Counted from the stretch's first letter, positions 10,247 through 21,470 are shown. The stretch is 64,000 nt of DNA from CAMDHY01 sp046156265 (GCF_046156265.1 NZ_JAWDIR010000011.1:744001-808000), one strand, 5' to 3'. Program-made: numbers and translations. Notes: generated by a model not told the origin, from the letters alone.

Positions 10247-11686
10247 GTGGTTCTCGAAGCCGTTCGTTCGACAGATCTGAAACGCTCGCACCGGCGCAGT
10301 GGTTTCCTGCTCGCTGCCGTGTTCTCGATGGCGATCGCGCCCGTCGGCGCCTCCGCGCAGACCCTCACCGATGCGCTCGCTGCCGCCTACATGAACAATC
10401 CGTCGCTCAACGCCGCCCGGGCCCAGCTGCGGGCTGTCGACGAAGGCGTTCCCCAGGCGCTGTCGAACTACCGGCCGCAGATCAACGGCACGGTGTCGGC
10501 GGGCGCGGTCGGCACCAACAGCCGGCTCGTCACCTCCAAGACCCGGACCCAGAGCAGGGGAGGCACGGGCACCTATCCGGTTTCGATCGGCATCAACCTG
10601 GTGCAGCCGATCTTCCGTGGCTTCCAGACGCAGAACTCTGTCCGGTCGGCGGAGTCGTCCGTGCTTGCCGAGCGCGAGGTCCTCCGCGATTCCGAGCAGG
10701 GCATCATGCTCGACGCGGTGACCGCCTTCGTCGACGTCATCCAGAACCTCGCGCTGGTCCGGCTGCAGGAAGCGAACCTGAAGTTCCTGTCGGAGCAGGT
10801 GAAGGCCTCGCAGGACCGCTTCCAGGTCGGCGAGGGCACCCAGACCGACGTCGCCCAGGCACAGGCCAGCGAGGCCCAGGCGGAAGCCGACCTCGCGTCC
10901 GCCCGCGCCGACGTGCAGACCGCGCGCGCCCAGTTCCGCGCCATCACCGGCCTCGAGGCGAAGAGGCTCGTCCTCCAGCCCGTCGGCGACAAGGTCCGGC
11001 CGAAGGCGCTCGACGCGGCGCTGACGCTGGCCCAGAAGGAACATCCGGCGATCCTCGCGACCGTGCACAACGTCGACGTGGCGATCTTCAACGTGAAGGC
11101 GCTGGAGGGCCAGACGCTGCCGCAGGTCGACCTGCAGGCCGGGCTGAACCGTGACTACACCTATGGCGGCGTTTCCGTGGGATCGCCGCGCTACACCGAC
11201 ACCGCCTCCGTCCAGCTCAACATGACGGTGCCGATCTACCAGGGCGGCCTCGTCTCCTCACAGGTGCGCCAGGCCAAGGAAGACCTCGGTGGCGCCCGCA
11301 TCCAGGTCGACCTCAACCGCGACAACGTGCGCTCGCAGGTCGTCTCCGCCTGGTATCAGCTCGATGCGGCGGAGGCTGCGATCAATTCGGCCCGCACCGC
11401 CGTTGTCGCCAACCAGCTCGCCGTCAACGGTGTCGTCGAGGAACAGCGGGTCGGCCAGGCCACTACCCTCGACGTCCTGCAGCAGCAGAGCCTGTTGATC
11501 GACGCCCAGACGACGCTGGTCTTCGCCGAGCGCAACAAGGTGGTGGCTCTCTACGCCCTCATCCAGGCTGTCGGCCGCCTCAACGCCGAGGCGCTGAAGC
11601 TGCCGGTACCGATCTACAAGCCGCGCCAGCACTATGAAGCGGTGCGCGACCAGTGGTACGGCCTGCGCACGCCGGACGGCCGCTGA
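10247..11686 (+). CDS. tolC: TolC-family outer membrane efflux protein
   Basis: This is a 479-residue outer-membrane channel of the TolC family, the exit duct for tripartite drug efflux pumps and type I secretion systems. An N-terminal signal peptide ends at VGASA-Q. The mature part starts TLTDALAAAYMNNPSLNAARAQL, the usual first helical repeat. The second repeat, with its coiled-coil helices, follows (for example INSARTAVVANQLAVNGVVEEQRVGQ). A GTG start at 10247 is preferred because GAGGAG lies 6-7 nt before it. A TTG two codons upstream (10241) touches that site directly. Inner-membrane and adaptor partners are not in the window, as is common for a shared TolC. Confidence 0.92.
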   Translation: MVLEAVRSTDLKRSHRRSGFLLAAVFSMAIAPVGASAQTLTDALAAAYMNNPSLNAARAQLRAVDEGVPQALSNYRPQINGTVSAGAVGTNSRLVTSKTRTQSRGGTGTYPVSIGINLVQPIFRGFQTQNSVRSAESSVLAEREVLRDSEQGIMLDAVTAFVDVIQNLALVRLQEANLKFLSEQVKASQDRFQVGEGTQTDVAQAQASEAQAEADLASARADVQTARAQFRAITGLEAKRLVLQPVGDKVRPKALDAALTLAQKEHPAILATVHNVDVAIFNVKALEGQTLPQVDLQAGLNRDYTYGGVSVGSPRYTDTASVQLNMTVPIYQGGLVSSQVRQAKEDLGGARIQVDLNRDNVRSQVVSAWYQLDAAEAAINSARTAVVANQLAVNGVVEEQRVGQATTLDVLQQQSLLIDAQTTLVFAERNKVVALYALIQAVGRLNAEALKLPVPIYKPRQHYEAVRDQWYGLRTPDGR

Positions 11687-11848
11687 GGCTTGCTTCCATC
11701 CACAGTCTAGAGGGCGCCGCCGCGTCGACGGCGGTGCCCGTTTCGACATGCCGAATTCCCGTCGAAGCCCGGCACCGGTACCATCCCTCGGGAACGTGCG
11801 ATTCGAGGGGAGTGGCGGCAACGCCGATTTTTGCGCGGAGGGGGAACG

Positions 11849-12535
11849 ATGCCGGCTGCGAGCGCCATGCGTGACCAGACGATGGACGAGATCCTGGCCT
11901 CTATCCACCGCATGATCGCCGATGGCGGCGCGGCGGGACCTGCGACGCCGGATTTCGCTTCTCCCTCGTCCGCAGCCGCCCCGGTGACCTCTGCCGCCGG
12001 CGATCCGAACGACGCGAGCGACACGGAAGACTGGATGGCGGCTCAGGTCGCGGCCGTCCTCGGTGAGACGGTTCGGACCGCCGTCGCGGCTGCTGCCGTG
12101 ACACCCGAGCCGGAGCCGCTCGAGCGGCGGGTCGGTCGCCGGTTCGTTGACGGGCTCGCCGCCGGGCCCGAGGATGTCGCTCTCATCGCGACGGAGCAGA
12201 AGGTGGAGACGAGGATGTCGGAACAGCAGCGCGCCACGGTCTCGGCGGTACGCCCGGAGGCGGCTCCGCGCGGATCGGCGGAGGCCTCCGCCCGCCCCTC
12301 CGCCGACAGCCGGGAGGAGGACAAGCTGTTGTCGGATCAGGCGAACGGCTCCGTCGGTGCGTCCTTCGAGACGCTGTCGCGCACCATCCTCTCGCAGAAC
12401 CCGCGCACGCTCGAGGATCTCGTCCGCGACCTGCTCAGGCCGATGCTGCGGACCTGGCTCGACCAGAACCTGCCGCGCATGGTGGAGCGCATGGTCAAGC
12501 AGGAGATCGACCGGATTTCGCGCGGAGAGCGCTGA
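11849..12535 (+). CDS. popZ: PopZ / DUF2497 polar organising protein
   Basis: This 228-residue protein is predicted to self-assemble at cell poles and anchor the chromosome origin and cell-cycle proteins, as PopZ does in Caulobacter and Agrobacterium. The N-terminal helix TMDEILASIHRMIADG is the conserved client-binding region. A long Pro/Ala/Glu-rich disordered linker follows. The conserved C-terminal oligomerisation region includes LEDLVRDLLRPMLRTWLDQN. The ATG at 11849 is chosen because GCGGAGGGGG precedes it at good spacing; a TTG six codons upstream overlaps that site. The position between tolC and valS is the normal one in Rhizobiales. Confidence 0.92.
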   Translation: MPAASAMRDQTMDEILASIHRMIADGGAAGPATPDFASPSSAAAPVTSAAGDPNDASDTEDWMAAQVAAVLGETVRTAVAAAAVTPEPEPLERRVGRRFVDGLAAGPEDVALIATEQKVETRMSEQQRATVSAVRPEAAPRGSAEASARPSADSREEDKLLSDQANGSVGASFETLSRTILSQNPRTLEDLVRDLLRPMLRTWLDQNLPRMVERMVKQEIDRISRGER

Positions 12536-12684
12536 GCGTCCCCGACTGCGCCGGATTCAGCCACGCCGCGCCAATGCCGGGCACCCGTGATCGTGACGGC
12601 CGACGGCGCGGCCGCGGCGGTTGACTCGCGCCATCCGTTGCGGGCACTTGCACCGCCTGACGCACGCTAGATCAAGAATTCGAG

Positions 12685-15411
12685 ATGCTTGACAAGACCT
12701 ACGACGCGGCCGCGATCGAGCCGCGCATTTCCACGCTATGGGACGACAATAACGCCTTCGCCGCCGGAGCCGGCGCGAAGCCGGGCGCGAAGCCGTTCAC
12801 GATCGTCATCCCGCCGCCGAACGTCACCGGCTCCCTGCACATGGGCCATGCGCTCAACAATACCCTGCAGGACGTGCTGTGCCGGTTCGAGCGGATGCGC
12901 GGGCGCGACGTGCTGTGGCAGCCGGGCATGGACCACGCCGGCATCGCCACGCAGATGGTGGTGGAGCGTCAGCTCGCCGAGAGTGGCGAGACCCGGCGCG
13001 GCCTCGGGCGCGAGGCGTTCGTCCGTCGCGTCTGGGCCTGGAAGGAGCAGTCGGGCGGATCGATCCAGAACCAGCTGAAGCGCCTCGGCGCCTCCTGCGA
13101 CTGGAGCCGCGAGCGCTTCACCATGGACGAGGGCCTGTCGAAGGCTGTCCTCGAGGTCTTCGTCACCCTCTACGAGCAGGGGCTGATCTATCGCGACAAG
13201 CGCCTCGTCAACTGGGATCCGAAGTTCCAGACGGCGATCTCCGACCTCGAGGTCATCCCGGTCGAGGTGAAGGGCAAGCTCTGGCACTTCCGCTATCCGA
13301 TCGAGGGGCGGACGTTCTCGGCCGAAGATCCGTCGAGCTTCGTCGTCGTCGCGACGACGCGGCCGGAGACGATGCTGGGTGACACGGCCGTCGCCGTGCA
13401 CCCCGAGGACGAGCGCTATTCGGCGCTGGTGGAGGGCCGGGCGCACGTCGTTCTGCCGCTCGTCGGCCGTCCTATCCCGATCGTCGCCGACGAGTATTCC
13501 GATCCCGAGAAGGGCACCGGCGCGGTGAAGATCACGCCGGCGCACGACTTCAACGACTTCGAGGTCGGCCGACGGCACAGCCTGCCGCTGATCTCGGTGC
13601 TCGACGCCGAGGCGCGGATGGCGCTCGACGGCAACGAGGCGTTCCTCGCCGGACTGCCGGTCTCGAGCGACCTCACCGAGGCGCTCGCCCTGCACGGCGT
13701 CGACCGCTTCAAGGCGCGCGCCGCGATCGTCGAGATGATGGAGGCGCGGGGCCTCCTCGAGAAGATTGAGGACCACACCCACGCCGTGCCGCACGGCGAC
13801 CGCTCGAACGTCGTCATCGAGCCGTTCCTGACCGACCAGTGGTACGTCGACGCCAAGACGCTGGCGAAGCCGGCGATCGATGCGGTGCGCGCCGACCGCA
13901 CCGTTTTCGTGCCGAAGAACTGGGAGAAGACCTACTTCGAGTGGATGGAGAACATCCAGCCGTGGTGCGTCTCCCGGCAGCTCTGGTGGGGTCACCAGAT
14001 CCCGGCGTGGTACGCCGCGGACGGCAGCTGCTTCGTTGCCCGCAGCGAGGCCGAGGCGCTCGCTCAGGCCGAGAAGAAGTTCGGCCAGCCGACGCCACTG
14101 ACGCGCGACGAGGACGTCCTCGACACCTGGTTCTCCTCGGCGTTGTGGCCGTTCTCGACCCTCGGCTGGCCCGACGAGACGCCGGAACTCGCCCGCTACT
14201 ATCCGACCTCGGTGCTCGTCACCGGCTTCGACATCATCTTCTTCTGGGTTGCCCGCATGATGATGGCGGGGCTGCACTTCATGAAGGAAGTGCCGTTCGA
14301 CACCGTCTACATCCACGCCCTCGTCCGCGACGAGAAGGGCGCAAAGATGTCGAAGTCGAAGGGCAACGTCATCGACCCGCTCGACCTGATGTCGGAATAC
14401 GGCGCCGACGCGCTGCGCTTCACGCTCGCCGCGATGGCCGCGCAGGGGCGCGACATCAAGCTGTCGACGGCACGGGTGTCGGGCTACCGCTCGTTTGCCA
14501 CGAAGCTCTGGAATGCGGCGCGCTTCGCCGAGATGAACGGCTGCGTCCGCGTCGACGGCTTCGACCCGTCGACGGCGAAGACGACGCTGGCGCGCTGGAT
14601 CGTCGCCGAGACCGGCAAGGCGACGGCCGAGGTGACGGCGGCGCTCGAGGCGTTCCGGTTCAACGACGCCGCCGGTGCCGTCTACCGTTTCACCTGGAAC
14701 ACCTTCTGCGACTGGTTCGTCGAGCTCGCCAAGCCGACGCTGCTCGGCGCCGACGGGGCCGAGAAGGACGAGATCCGGGCTGTCACCGCCTGGGCGCTCG
14801 ACCAGATCTTCGCGGTGCTGCATCCGTTCATGCCCTTCGTCACCGAGGAGCTGTGGATGCGCACCGGCGAGGCGGGCCCGTTGCGTGATCATGGCCTTCT
14901 CGCCCACGCGCCATGGCCGGCCGTCACCGGCGGTGACGATGCGGCGGCCGCCGAGGTGAACTGGCTGATCGACCTGATCAGCGCCATCCGCTCCGTGCGC
15001 GTCGAGACCAACGTGCCGGGCGCGGCGATGGTGCCCCTCGTCGTCGTCGGGGCCGACGCCGAGACGCGCCGGCGGCTCGCCGCGAACGACGCTGAGATCA
15101 AGCGCCTGGCACGCATCGAGGCGATCGAACTGGCTGAGGCGGCGCCGCCGCAGTCGGCGCAGATCGTCATCGGCGCGACCGTTGCCTGCCTGCCGCTCGC
15201 CGGCATCATCGACCTCGCGGCGGAGCGGACGCGGCTCGAGAAGGAACTCGCCAAGATAGACAGCGACGTGGCGCGCATCGATGCCAAGCTCTCGAAGCCC
15301 GACTTCATCGCACGCGCCCCCGAGGAAGTCGTCGAGGGCGAACGCGAGAAGCGGGAAGAGGCCCTGCAGCGCCGCGCCAAGGTGGTCGAGGCTCTCGACC
15401 GTCTCACCTGA
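12685..15411 (+). CDS. valS: Valine--tRNA ligase
   Basis: This class I aminoacyl-tRNA synthetase of 908 residues charges tRNA-Val. The HIGH-type motif is HMGH at 52-55 (within PPPNVTGSLHMGHAL) and the KMSKS loop is at 554-558. The editing domain (CP1) lies between them with the TTRPETMLGDTAVAVHPED signature. The anticodon-binding domain and a C-terminal coiled-coil arm (ERTRLEKELAKIDSDVARI) complete the protein. The length is as expected. It follows popZ by about 150 nt. Confidence 0.97.
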   Translation: MLDKTYDAAAIEPRISTLWDDNNAFAAGAGAKPGAKPFTIVIPPPNVTGSLHMGHALNNTLQDVLCRFERMRGRDVLWQPGMDHAGIATQMVVERQLAESGETRRGLGREAFVRRVWAWKEQSGGSIQNQLKRLGASCDWSRERFTMDEGLSKAVLEVFVTLYEQGLIYRDKRLVNWDPKFQTAISDLEVIPVEVKGKLWHFRYPIEGRTFSAEDPSSFVVVATTRPETMLGDTAVAVHPEDERYSALVEGRAHVVLPLVGRPIPIVADEYSDPEKGTGAVKITPAHDFNDFEVGRRHSLPLISVLDAEARMALDGNEAFLAGLPVSSDLTEALALHGVDRFKARAAIVEMMEARGLLEKIEDHTHAVPHGDRSNVVIEPFLTDQWYVDAKTLAKPAIDAVRADRTVFVPKNWEKTYFEWMENIQPWCVSRQLWWGHQIPAWYAADGSCFVARSEAEALAQAEKKFGQPTPLTRDEDVLDTWFSSALWPFSTLGWPDETPELARYYPTSVLVTGFDIIFFWVARMMMAGLHFMKEVPFDTVYIHALVRDEKGAKMSKSKGNVIDPLDLMSEYGADALRFTLAAMAAQGRDIKLSTARVSGYRSFATKLWNAARFAEMNGCVRVDGFDPSTAKTTLARWIVAETGKATAEVTAALEAFRFNDAAGAVYRFTWNTFCDWFVELAKPTLLGADGAEKDEIRAVTAWALDQIFAVLHPFMPFVTEELWMRTGEAGPLRDHGLLAHAPWPAVTGGDDAAAAEVNWLIDLISAIRSVRVETNVPGAAMVPLVVVGADAETRRRLAANDAEIKRLARIEAIELAEAAPPQSAQIVIGATVACLPLAGIIDLAAERTRLEKELAKIDSDVARIDAKLSKPDFIARAPEEVVEGEREKREEALQRRAKVVEALDRLT

Positions 15412-15545
15412 GCGATGGTGGGGCGGTGGGCACCGGATTCCGGGCGCGTCCGGCCGATGCGCCTTTTCTCTGCCGGGTCGCAGTGCTAAAGCGGCGCCGA
15501 GGGGAGGCCAGATCGGCCGCCCCGGCGTTCCACCGACGGGTTTCG

Positions 15546-16169
15546 ATGGCAAGTCTCAGCGCGGCAGGGCGGTTCGCCGGTGTTCTCTTGGCGGCCGCGG
15601 GTGCCCTGAGCCCGGCGGCGGCCCAGGTCGTCGAAATTCCGCCCGAGCCGGAGGCCGCCGCGCCGGCGCCTCCGCGCGACACCAAGCTCTCGAACGCGGT
15701 CGCGGTGTTCGCCGGTCTCGACAAGATCACCGGCCGAATCATCGCCTTCGACGTCTACATCGACGAGACGGTGCAGTTCGGCGCCCTGCGCGTGACGCCG
15801 CGCGTCTGCTACTCGCGACCCTCCTCGGAGACGCCTCAGACGGACGGCTTCGTCGAGGTCGACGAGATCACGCTCGACAACCGCATCCAGCGCATCTTCA
15901 CCGGCTGGATGTTCGCTGCGAGCCCCGGGCTCAACGCCGTCGATCACGCGATCTACGATGTCTGGCTGACCGACTGCCGCGCCTCGTCCGACGTGGCGCC
16001 GCCGGAAGGCTTCGACATGTCGCGCTTCTCGGAAGACGAGGTGGAACTGATCGAGCGGCCGCCCGGCTGGTTCCCGCTGCCGCTGCCGAAGCCGCTGATC
16101 ATTCCGCCGAGCACCGACGCGCCGGTGGCCGATTCGCCAGGCCCGGATTCAGACGCTCCCGAGGATTGA
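15546..16169 (+). CDS. DUF2155 domain-containing periplasmic protein
   Basis: This is a 207-residue protein of the alphaproteobacterial DUF2155 family, of unknown function. A signal peptide (LAAAGALSPAAAQ) is followed by a Pro/Ala-rich spacer and the domain with ITGRIIAFDVYIDETVQFG and WMFAASPGLNAVDHAIYDVWLTDC. Conserved cysteines in RVCYSRP and LTDC could form a disulfide. The ATG at 15546 is chosen because it gives a normal signal peptide; an earlier in-frame start would bury it. The 3' end overlaps the opposing aat gene by 21 nt. Confidence 0.86.
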   Translation: MASLSAAGRFAGVLLAAAGALSPAAAQVVEIPPEPEAAAPAPPRDTKLSNAVAVFAGLDKITGRIIAFDVYIDETVQFGALRVTPRVCYSRPSSETPQTDGFVEVDEITLDNRIQRIFTGWMFAASPGLNAVDHAIYDVWLTDCRASSDVAPPEGFDMSRFSEDEVELIERPPGWFPLPLPKPLIIPPSTDAPVADSPGPDSDAPED

Positions 16170-16817
16170 GAGCGCCTCGTTGCCGGTGAGCGTGCGCGGT
16201 GCGCGCGTGAAGTCGCCGAAGCCGTCGAGAGCAACGTCCAGCATGCGCTGATAGTCGCGCCGCCCGATCTCGAGCGCGCCGAAGCGGGCGAGGTGGTCGG
16301 TGACGAACTGGGTGTCGAGCAGCGTGAAGCCGCCGGCGACGAGCCGGGCCACGAGATGCACCAGCGCCACCTTCGATGCGTCGCGCTCGCGGCTGAACAT
16401 GCTCTCGCCGAAGAAGGCCTTGCCCAGCCGCACGCCGTAGAGACCGCCGACGAGGCGGCCGTCTCGCCACGCCTCGATCGAGTGGCCGTGGCCGATGGCG
16501 TGCAGGTCGCCGTAGAGGCGGCGGATGCGGGTGTTGATCCAGGTCTTCCGCCGGCCCGGCACGGGCGCCGCGCATCCTTCCATGACGCCGGCGAAGTCGT
16601 GGTCGACGCGGATCTCGAACCGGTCGGAGCGCACGGTTCGCGCCAGCCGCTGCGGGATGTGGAAGCGGTCGAGCGGAATGATGCCGCGCCGGTCCGGCTC
16701 GATCCAGTAGAGCCCCGGATCGTCGGCCGATTCGGCCATCGGGAAGATGCCGCAGGCATAGGCCTTCAGCAGCACCTGCGGCGTGATCTCGAGGACGACG
16801 TCGTTCTTGCCGGTCAT
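16149..16817 (-). CDS. aat: Leucyl/phenylalanyl-tRNA--protein transferase
   Basis: Aat (222 residues) adds Leu or Phe from aminoacyl-tRNA to proteins with N-terminal Arg or Lys, marking them for ClpAP/ClpS degradation (the bacterial N-degron pathway). Family motifs seen are YACGIFPMAESADDPGLYWIEP at the N-terminus, GHSIEAWRDG, LVGGLYGVRLGKAFFGESMFS and LLDTQFVTDHLARFGA. Length is normal. It is the last gene of the aroQ-accB-accC-aat run, 19 nt after accC. Confidence 0.96.
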   Translation of the reverse strand: MTGKNDVVLEITPQVLLKAYACGIFPMAESADDPGLYWIEPDRRGIIPLDRFHIPQRLARTVRSDRFEIRVDHDFAGVMEGCAAPVPGRRKTWINTRIRRLYGDLHAIGHGHSIEAWRDGRLVGGLYGVRLGKAFFGESMFSRERDASKVALVHLVARLVAGGFTLLDTQFVTDHLARFGALEIGRRDYQRMLDVALDGFGDFTRAPRTLTGNEALSILGSV

Positions 16818-16836
16818 CGCCTTCCGCCGTGGCCCG

Positions 16837-18182
<1,346 letters not shown>

Positions 18183-18186
<4 letters not shown>

Positions 18187-18632
18187 TCGAGGATGACCAG
18201 CGGCTCGCCGTATTCCACGGGCTGGCCGTCCTCGACGAGGATCGCGGTCACCGTGCCGGCCCGCGGGGCCGGGATCTGGTTCATGGTCTTCATCGCCTCG
18301 ACGATGAGCAGGGTCTGGCCGGCGGCGACACGGTCGCCGACCTCGACGAAGGGCTTCGCCGTCGGCTCGGGGCCGCGATAGGCGGTGCCGACCATCGGCG
18401 ACTTGACCGCGCCGGGGTGATGGTGCGCGTCGACCTCGACGGGGGCGAGTGCCACGGGCGCTGCGGTGGCGACGGGAACGGTCACCGCCGCGGAGGCCGC
18501 CGGCGCGGCACGGGAAACGCGGATGCGCAGGTTCGGCTGCTCGACTTCGATCTCGGTGAGCTCGGTCTCCTTCAGGAGGTCCGCGAGCTCGCGAATGAGG
18601 GCCGAATCGATGGTTGGCTTGGCGTTGGACAT
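18183..18632 (-). CDS. accB: Acetyl-CoA carboxylase biotin carboxyl carrier protein
   Basis: AccB (149 residues) carries the biotin that shuttles carboxylate between AccC and the AccAD transferase. The biotinylation site is Lys115 in EAMKTMN, within the C-terminal lipoyl/biotinyl domain (KSPMVGTAYRGPEP to GEPLVILE). A flexible Ala/Pro/Val linker precedes it, and the N-terminal helix region is typical. It overlaps accC by 4 nt and follows aroQ by 25 nt. Confidence 0.96.
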
Positions 18633-18657
18633 GGATCTCTCTGTCAGTCGGCGCTGG

Positions 18658-19098
18658 TCAGCCGGCGAGAATGCCGGCGAGCGCTTCCAGCGCGAGCACG
18701 TAGCTGCGGGGACCGAACCCGCAAATCACGCCCGTCGCAGCCGGTGCGAGGTAAGAATGGTGACGAAAGCTTTCGCGAGCGTGCACATTTGAAAGATGCA
18801 ACTCGACGGTCGGCAGCGCCACGGCGCGGATCGCGTCATGGAGAGCGATCGACGTGTGGGTATAGGCGCCCGCGTTGATCGCGATGCCCCGCGCCGTCGT
18901 GCGGGCGGCATGGATGAAGTCGACCAGCTCGCCCTCGTGGTTCGACTGCCGGAAGTCCACCTCGAGGTCGAGTCGCTCGCCGGTGAGGCGGCAGAGCTCC
19001 TCGATGTCGGCAAGCGTTGCGCTGCCGTAGATGCCCGGCTCACGCAAGCCGAGCAGGTTGAGGTTGGGGCCGTTGAGGACGAGGACCGGTATAGCCAT
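18658..19098 (-). CDS. aroQ: 3-dehydroquinate dehydratase, type II
   Basis: AroQ (146 residues) converts 3-dehydroquinate to 3-dehydroshikimate in the shikimate pathway. Type II motifs are clear: VLNGPNLNLLGLREPGIYG with the catalytic Tyr, FRQSNHEGELVDFIH, INAGAYTHTSIALHDAI and VELHLSNVHARESFRHHS with the catalytic His. Length is that of the dodecameric type II enzymes. It lies directly ahead of accB, a gene order widespread in proteobacteria. Confidence 0.96.
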   Translation of the reverse strand: MAIPVLVLNGPNLNLLGLREPGIYGSATLADIEELCRLTGERLDLEVDFRQSNHEGELVDFIHAARTTARGIAINAGAYTHTSIALHDAIRAVALPTVELHLSNVHARESFRHHSYLAPAATGVICGFGPRSYVLALEALAGILAG

Positions 19099-19202
19099 CC
19101 GAAGCCGCGCTTGTTGTCTGGGCAGAACGCGAGGCGCGGCCCGGTGGGCCGCCCTCGGGTGCGCCGCTTATAGGGGCTTGCGGACGTCGTGTGAACGACC
19201 GA

Positions 19203-19979
19203 TCAGCAACTGGTCGTCCCGGAGCATGCGTCCTCCACATCGGCAGCGAGGGTGTCGTAGCCGACAGCGCCGACGAGGACCTTGTCGCCGATGACGTAGG
19301 ACGGCGTGCCGTTGATGCCGAGTGCATTGGCGAGGCCGTAGACCTCCTCGATGGTCTCGGAGACGATCGGGCCGGCCATCACCTCGGAGATCTTGTCGAG
19401 CGGCAGGCCGAGCTTCTCGACGACGTCGAGGGCCGCGGCGCGGTCGATCGGGCCCTCGTGGCTGAGAAGCGCGATGTGGAAGTCGAGATAGCGCTCGGGG
19501 GCGACCTCGTTGACGGCGATCGCGACCTGTGCCGCCTCCGTGGAACCGCGGCCGAGCACCGGGAACTCCTTCAGGACGACGCGCAAGTCGGGGTGTTCCT
19601 TCAGGAGGCGCACGAGGTCACCCATCGCGCGCTTGCAGTAGCCGCAGTTGTAATCGAAGAACTCGACGAGGGTGACGTCGCCGTCGACGTTGCCGAGAAC
19701 GACCTGACGGGTCGAATTGAAGATGATGTCGCGCTGCTCGGTGATCGCGGCGACACGCTGCGCCTCCTGCTCGGCAGCCTGCTTGCGCTCGAGCGCAGCG
19801 AAGGCCTCCTGCAGGATCTCCGGGTTGGCCAGCAGATATTCGCGCACGATGGTCTCGACACCCGCGCGGTCGAGAGGCGCGGGCGTATCGGCGGTCTGCG
19901 AGGCCGCGGGTCCGGCGAGAGAGAGTGCCGCGCCGGCGGCCAGGACGATGGCGCCGACGGCGGCCATGAATGCGCGCAT
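19203..19979 (-). CDS. DsbA-family periplasmic thiol oxidoreductase
   Basis: This is a 258-residue secreted thioredoxin-fold protein resembling the Com1/DsbA-like group. It has a signal peptide ending near AGPAASQ and an N-terminal helical extension (IVREYLLANPEILQEAFAAL) typical of this group. The active site is CGYC at residues 112-115 within VEFFDYNCGYCKRAMGDL. The cis-Pro loop is GTPSYVIGD. Two C-terminal cysteines occur in EDACSGTTSC. It probably forms or isomerises disulfides in secreted proteins. It follows the M48 metalloprotease gene in the same direction with 66 nt between them, so the two are likely cotranscribed. Confidence 0.9.
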   Translation of the reverse strand: MRAFMAAVGAIVLAAGAALSLAGPAASQTADTPAPLDRAGVETIVREYLLANPEILQEAFAALERKQAAEQEAQRVAAITEQRDIIFNSTRQVVLGNVDGDVTLVEFFDYNCGYCKRAMGDLVRLLKEHPDLRVVLKEFPVLGRGSTEAAQVAIAVNEVAPERYLDFHIALLSHEGPIDRAAALDVVEKLGLPLDKISEVMAGPIVSETIEEVYGLANALGINGTPSYVIGDKVLVGAVGYDTLAADVEDACSGTTSC

Positions 19980-20045
19980 GATGAAGTCTTCCGTCGGTCC
20001 AAAATGAAATGCAGAGACCGGGGACCGTGCCGGCTCTGCGCGAGA

Positions 20046-21470
20046 TCAGGGCTTGGGCGGCTTATACGACACGATGTCGTCGGCTTGAAGCCAGGCGGGG
20101 GAGCCGGGCTTCAACTTCGTCTGGGCGCGCGCGGCGTAGCGGCGGGCGGCATCGACATTGCCCTCCGCCATCAGGCCGCGGGCGGTGGCGAGGTCGGCCA
20201 TGCCGATCTCGCCGCGCTGGGCATAGGCGGTGGCGAGCTGGCGATAGGAGAAGCCGCCGAGCGTGTCGGTTGCGAGCCCGCGGTTCAGCTGCCCCACGGC
20301 CTCGTCAGCGAGCTTCCGGTCGCCGGATGCGACCATCGCCTCGCCGAGCATGGTGCGGATGAGCGGAGCGTTCGGCGCCAGCGACACCGCCTTGCGCAGC
20401 GCCGTGACCGCCTCCTTCGGGCGGCCGTTCTCCAGGAGCGTCTGCCCCTTCAGTTCCCAGAAGAAGGCGTTGTTCGGCTGCGCCTTGATCAGCGCGTCGA
20501 GCTGGCGCTGGGTGCCCTGCAGGTCTCGCATGCGGTGGGCGAGCACGGCGCGAGCATACTGCGCCGGCAGGCTCTGGTCGGCGGCCGGATAGCGGCGCGC
20601 GACCGCGGCGGGCGCCTCCGTGAAGGCGATCAGCTTGGCGCGCACCAGATCATGGCGGGCCTGCAAGGCGGGCGGGTCGACCGCATCGAAAAAGGGGCTC
20701 TTGCGGGCTCGCTCCTCCAGCTGCGCGATGCGGTCGCGCGGCATCGGGTGGCTCTGGGCATAGGGGTCGGCGAACCGCGCCGACAGCAACTGCTGATCGG
20801 CGAAGCGCTCGAAGACACGAATCATCCCCTTGGCGGACTGCTTCGTTTTCTCGAGATACTTCAGGGCTGCGCGGTCGGCCGACTCCTCCTCGCCGCGCTG
20901 GTAGGCGAGGAAGCTGCGCTGGGCGGTCTGCATGCCGGCACCCGCGATGCCGATGCCGGCCTGGCTCATTTCGCCGCTGCCGGTGCCCGCCCCGGCGGCC
21001 ATGGCGCCGATGCCGAGGATCATGCCGATCGCCGCCATCACCTGCGCCTTGGCCATTGCGTCCCGCATGCGCACCAGGTGGCCGCCGGCGATGTGGCCGG
21101 TCTCGTGCGCGAGGACGCCGATCACCTCGTTCGGCGTGTCCGAGGCGGTGATGACCCCGACATTGATGAAGATGCGGCGGCTGTCGACGACGAAGGCGTT
21201 GAAGTCACGCTTGTTGATGAGCACGACCTCTGTGGTGCCGCCCGGCAATCCGGCCGCCTTCAGGATCGGCGCGAGATAGTCACGCAACAGGCCCTCGGTC
21301 TCGGCGTCGCGCACGAGGGGAATCGAGCCGGATTGTGCGTGCGCCGGTACCGCGATGAGGTTCGCAGCGGCGATGGCCGAAAGCACGGCACCGGCGAAAC
21401 CGGTCCGGCGAGCCTTCAAGAGGCTGCTACAGGCCGTGCGCCATCGCCGGAAAAGGCGATCTACCCCCAT
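20046..21470 (-). CDS. M48-family metalloprotease with TPR repeats (BepA-like)
   Basis: This 474-residue periplasmic zinc protease resembles BepA, which assists outer-membrane protein assembly and removes stalled substrates. A signal peptide ends at VPAHAQ. The zinc motif HETGH is at residues 122-126 and the third ligand region is RGEEESADRAALKYL. The C-terminal half is made of TPR-like repeats (for example NNAFFWELKGQTLLENGRPKEAV). The ATG at 21470 is preferred: it gives a proper signal peptide and has GAGG six nt upstream, whereas a start 28 codons earlier adds unrelated residues. A Gly/Ala/Met-rich hydrophobic loop follows the active site. Confidence 0.9.
   Translation of the reverse strand: MGVDRLFRRWRTACSSLLKARRTGFAGAVLSAIAAANLIAVPAHAQSGSIPLVRDAETEGLLRDYLAPILKAAGLPGGTTEVVLINKRDFNAFVVDSRRIFINVGVITASDTPNEVIGVLAHETGHIAGGHLVRMRDAMAKAQVMAAIGMILGIGAMAAGAGTGSGEMSQAGIGIAGAGMQTAQRSFLAYQRGEEESADRAALKYLEKTKQSAKGMIRVFERFADQQLLSARFADPYAQSHPMPRDRIAQLEERARKSPFFDAVDPPALQARHDLVRAKLIAFTEAPAAVARRYPAADQSLPAQYARAVLAHRMRDLQGTQRQLDALIKAQPNNAFFWELKGQTLLENGRPKEAVTALRKAVSLAPNAPLIRTMLGEAMVASGDRKLADEAVGQLNRGLATDTLGGFSYRQLATAYAQRGEIGMADLATARGLMAEGNVDAARRYAARAQTKLKPGSPAWLQADDIVSYKPPKP

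Noticed and set aside
12621..12650. TTGACT before valS as a promoter
   Set aside because: At 16-18 nt spacing there is only GC-rich sequence with no -10 resemblance.
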